Origin: Isoetes taiwanensis
Taxonomy: Eukaryota > Streptophyta > Lycopodiopsida > Isoetales > Isoetaceae
Direction of reading: 5' to 3'
NCBI GenBank assembly: GCA_021234155.1
Contig: JAJEKV010000031.1
Location: 3,721,854 to 3,785,853, forward strand
DNA length: 64,000 nt
Each line of letters starts with the position of its first letter. Within the stretch, counting starts at the first letter, position 1. Below are positions 61,716 to 64,000 of this stretch, piece by piece. The notes below the pieces were generated by a model, which saw only the letters and a list, made by a program, of their open reading frames with translations, did not search any database and had not been told where the DNA came from. A program made the position numbers and the translations under genes.

Positions 61716-62288
61716 TTGTTCAAATCACCGGCCTTCTTCCATTGGCCAGTACGTCTGATCAGCGGGTACAACATCCGTATGTTATGGATGGACCGCATAT
61801 TAATAATGATTCATAGAGTGTATCAACATGTTCGACCGCTGACCCCCGCAGTCATATTTGCGGTGTGCTTGATACCAGATATCCACCATCAACGAACTCA
61901 AGAGGATAGATCCTTCGCGGCGCTTAATGTTGATCAATGCGCCAGGATGTACCTCCTCACGCTCGGGCTTCCCCGGTCAATTCACTTCCGCCTAAAATGT
62001 CGAAAGACTCTGCGAAATTTGCCTGGCCATCTTCCTCTCGAGTTCGTGTCGGCCTCACCCCCACCTGACACCTCGGCGTTGATGGTGGAGTCGAATCTCT
62101 CTTTCTTAGACGAGGGCTTATTGCTCGCGTCAATTTCCACTTTTTCTCTTGCTTTTCCGGTCGGGATCGCTTTATACTCTCCTCACACTAATGCTAAGGT
62201 ACTTGCTACGTGGATGTTCTTTCGTATATCACCAAGAATCATTTTTTGGAACTGTGTTTCCGATCTTTTCTTTTTAGGAACATTTTAA
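61716..62288 (+). other. Longest non-repetitive open frame (190 codons), unrecognised
   Basis: Open from a Met at 61716 to a stop at 62286-62288. The conceptual protein has no motif I know; the last 60 residues are hydrophobic. A minus-strand frame over about 62000-62275 is also open for about 100 codons and reads as a charged, Ser/Lys/Glu-rich chain (DASNKPSSKKERFDST), which looks at least as natural. I cannot say which strand, if either, codes. Confidence 0.2.
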
Positions 62289-63055
62289 CTTTTCTCGATT
62301 ACTGACAAGTGCTTCTTTGTGCCCTTCATTTCTTCACCTTCCTAGATACTCCATAACGGGTCTCAACCACGCCGCGGTCGAGACCTTTTGCTGGTTCTTC
62401 CGCTGATACTGCAAAAGGCCTTTGATCGATTTTGTTCATGGATCGAGTATATACCGCCCAACTGTGATTAAATCCATCTAAAGATTCCTGCCGGTGAGTC
62501 CGTATCTCCTGGCTTTCAGAAGAAGACAGACCCACCCCTTTGGCCCGACATGAATGTGAAGCTTCCCAAGATGCTTGCATGCATTATCGAGGATTGAAGT
62601 CCCAAAGGGTAACCCGCATCCTTGAATAATTCTATCAAGCACGCCCTACGACAACTTTCTATCTCGCTGGCAAACTCTTTGCTCACAAATGCTAATTACA
62701 GGTACCAGCATTTTGTGTTCCTCCTGTGTCCCGGCTCAGCGAAAGTGCTGCTACGCATCCTTCTGTGTGATTTGTGCTAGACCCAGGTGGATATTGCCCA
62801 CTTATGCACCAAGAAAATTTATCTGCCATGAATTTATTAGTTCTATCGTTTCATACCATTAAGAATCAATTTCCGACTGCCTTTGTCAGCAAAGAAATGC
62901 CCGTGCTAACCGAGGGCCAAATTCTGCACACGCAGCAAATTTTGTTTGGGTTCTTGCCAAGGTGCTGCATAACATCATTCATTAATCACATTATGGTGTG
63001 TGTGTTACTAAAAAGAAGGCACAGGAGGCTAGAGGCAAGAGGCCAAGAGAGGCAC
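62289..63055. other. Unassigned interval
   Basis: A minus frame at 62326-62580 (84 codons) is charged and could continue the minus reading noted for 62000-62275. No family is recognised. Confidence 0.3.
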
Positions 63056-63059
63056 TAAG

Positions 63060-63600
63060 AAGGTACAATTGGGCGCCTGCCTGATTTAAGCAAACCAAGG
63101 GAGTTAGAAGAGAGGAGGTTACATGAGAAGAGAGATAGAGGAGATAAATTGGGCGCCTTACTTGACTGTCGTGAGCAGAGAGGTTGAAATGCGCAGGACC
63201 ACCCAAAGGTGTTATGTGAAGGCAAAGAGAGCAGAGGGTCCCAAAATTGGGCGCCTCCCCGATTTGGCAACCCAAGGACTTATGAAGGCAAGAGATTTGC
63301 TGATCCAAGGGAGTTAAGGAAGGCAAAAGAGGTCAGAGGGTCACAAATTGGGCGCCCGCTCGATTTGCCAACCGGCGGAGTTACAGGAGCAGGGCCAGGT
63401 GCCAAACTGCGCGCCCGCCCGACGGCTACAACATGGGAGGTCTGTATGCGTAAACATAGTAGTGAGGAGAAATCAGTGCCCGCCCACCTGCTGTGAGCGG
63501 CAGAAGGTTAGAAAGGCAGAGAGGCCAGAGGCTTCACCTCAAGGAGCAGGAAGGCAAAAAGAGAGCGTAGAGGGTCCCAAATTGGGCGTCACGACAACCT
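63060..63600. repeat. Irregular array with AATTGGGCGCC core, array 2
   Basis: AATTGGGCGCC or a one-base variant lies at about 63068, 63148, 63245, 63347 and 63580, 80-230 bp apart. The units also share GATTTGGCAACC/GATTTGCCAACC, CAAGGGAGTTA, GGAAGGCAAA and AGAGGGTC. Several short frames here are by-products. Confidence 0.8.
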
Positions 63601-64000
63601 ACACCTTTATGTGGAAAGCAAGAGGATTTGCTGGACTCAAGGAGTTATGGAAGGGCCAAAGAAAGCTAGGTCCCATTACGTCCACCACTCACAACCGGGA
63701 GGGGAGTTATGGTTGGCAACAGCCAAATTAAAGTCACTAATCGTACATGTAGGAGGCAGTAGAGCTGAGGTCCTGCATCGAAATGCCTTCCGGATAATTA
63801 GAATGATCCAACCAAGCAAAGGGCATTGGGTGCAAGAGGAGATGCCTTCCGAGGTCTTTAGTAACAACTTAAATGATGGATGGTGGATTGTGACTCTCAT
63901 GGCTGGAAGTGGGTTTATCTCCCGCAGCCAAGAATCGGGTTGAAGAAAAGAGCAGACTTTTCCATGTTACGTAAATTGAACGAAGTACACTGAAAAGTAA
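63601..64000. other. Unassigned end of window
   Basis: A plus frame at 63611-63943 (110 codons) starts in the last array unit (CAAGGAGTTATGG) and has no recognisable domain. Confidence 0.3.

Noticed and set aside
60925-63600. E2F binding-site cluster
   Set aside because: The core TTGGGCGC differs from TTTSSCGC at a key base in most copies, so a named factor cannot be claimed.

Overview
The window looks like repeat-dense intergenic DNA of a land-plant nuclear genome. The evidence is a chromodomain Ty3/gypsy retrotransposon with matching LTRs, L1-like LINE relics, a second LINE family whose 3' tail is a repeated ATTCT pentamer, a MITE-like inverted-repeat family, and several long minisatellites. 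The LINE Cys/His C-terminus and a transposase-like relic of the FSDG/FGSNHGK type would fit a non-flowering plant (moss, lycophyte or fern), but that is only a guess. I found no intact protein-coding gene and no convincing tRNA, rRNA or CRISPR. Almost all open frames are short, and most fall in repeats or decayed transposons.

Layout. 1-860: AT-rich, no gene. 860-2070 (minus): decayed transposase-like ORF. 2100-3115: GTGGTG/CCACCA simple repeat that switches strand twice. 3116-6050: unassigned. 6060-21836: LTR retrotransposon with ~1.5 kb LTRs at 6060-7568 and 20300-21836; protease, reverse transcriptase, RNase H, integrase and chromodomain remnants lie at 16.2-19.6 kb, preceded by ~6.6 kb of unexplained DNA. 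22.0-23.7 kb: unassigned. 23.77-26.25 kb: decayed L1-like LINE, split at 24193-24779 by the 3' end of another LINE. 27.19-27.79 kb: ~60-bp minisatellite. 27.86-30.25 kb: ~20-bp CATGCC minisatellite. 30.3-36.6 kb: mostly unassigned AT-rich DNA. 36.68-44.58 kb: a dispersed repeat in two copies, two MITE-like copies, a CATGCA microsatellite, a LINE 3' end and a related LTR fragment. 45.2-48.2 kb: local tandem duplications and another LINE-like 3' end. 51.64-51.96 kb: third MITE copy. 53.5-54.2 kb: recent partial triplication. 55.98-57.56 kb: LINE-like 3' end, then a second copy of the L1-like relic with the empty target site. 58.05-60.35 kb (minus): an unrecognised broken coding region. 60.9-61.3 and 63.06-63.6 kb: two arrays sharing an AATTGGGCGCC core.

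The most interesting signal is a hairpin shared by the LINE 3' ends at 24.63, 43.35, 46.24 and (decayed) 56.01 kb. Its outer stem shows a compensatory T-A to C-G change, and two smaller hairpins sit inside it. This suggests a conserved RNA structure, possibly the site where the LINE reverse transcriptase recognises its template. The paralogous empty site at 56.87 kb gives the insertion point of one LINE almost to the base.

The repeat copies differ by many short insertions and deletions, often GC-rich. Old age or base-level assembly errors could both explain this, and either would also explain why every frame is broken.
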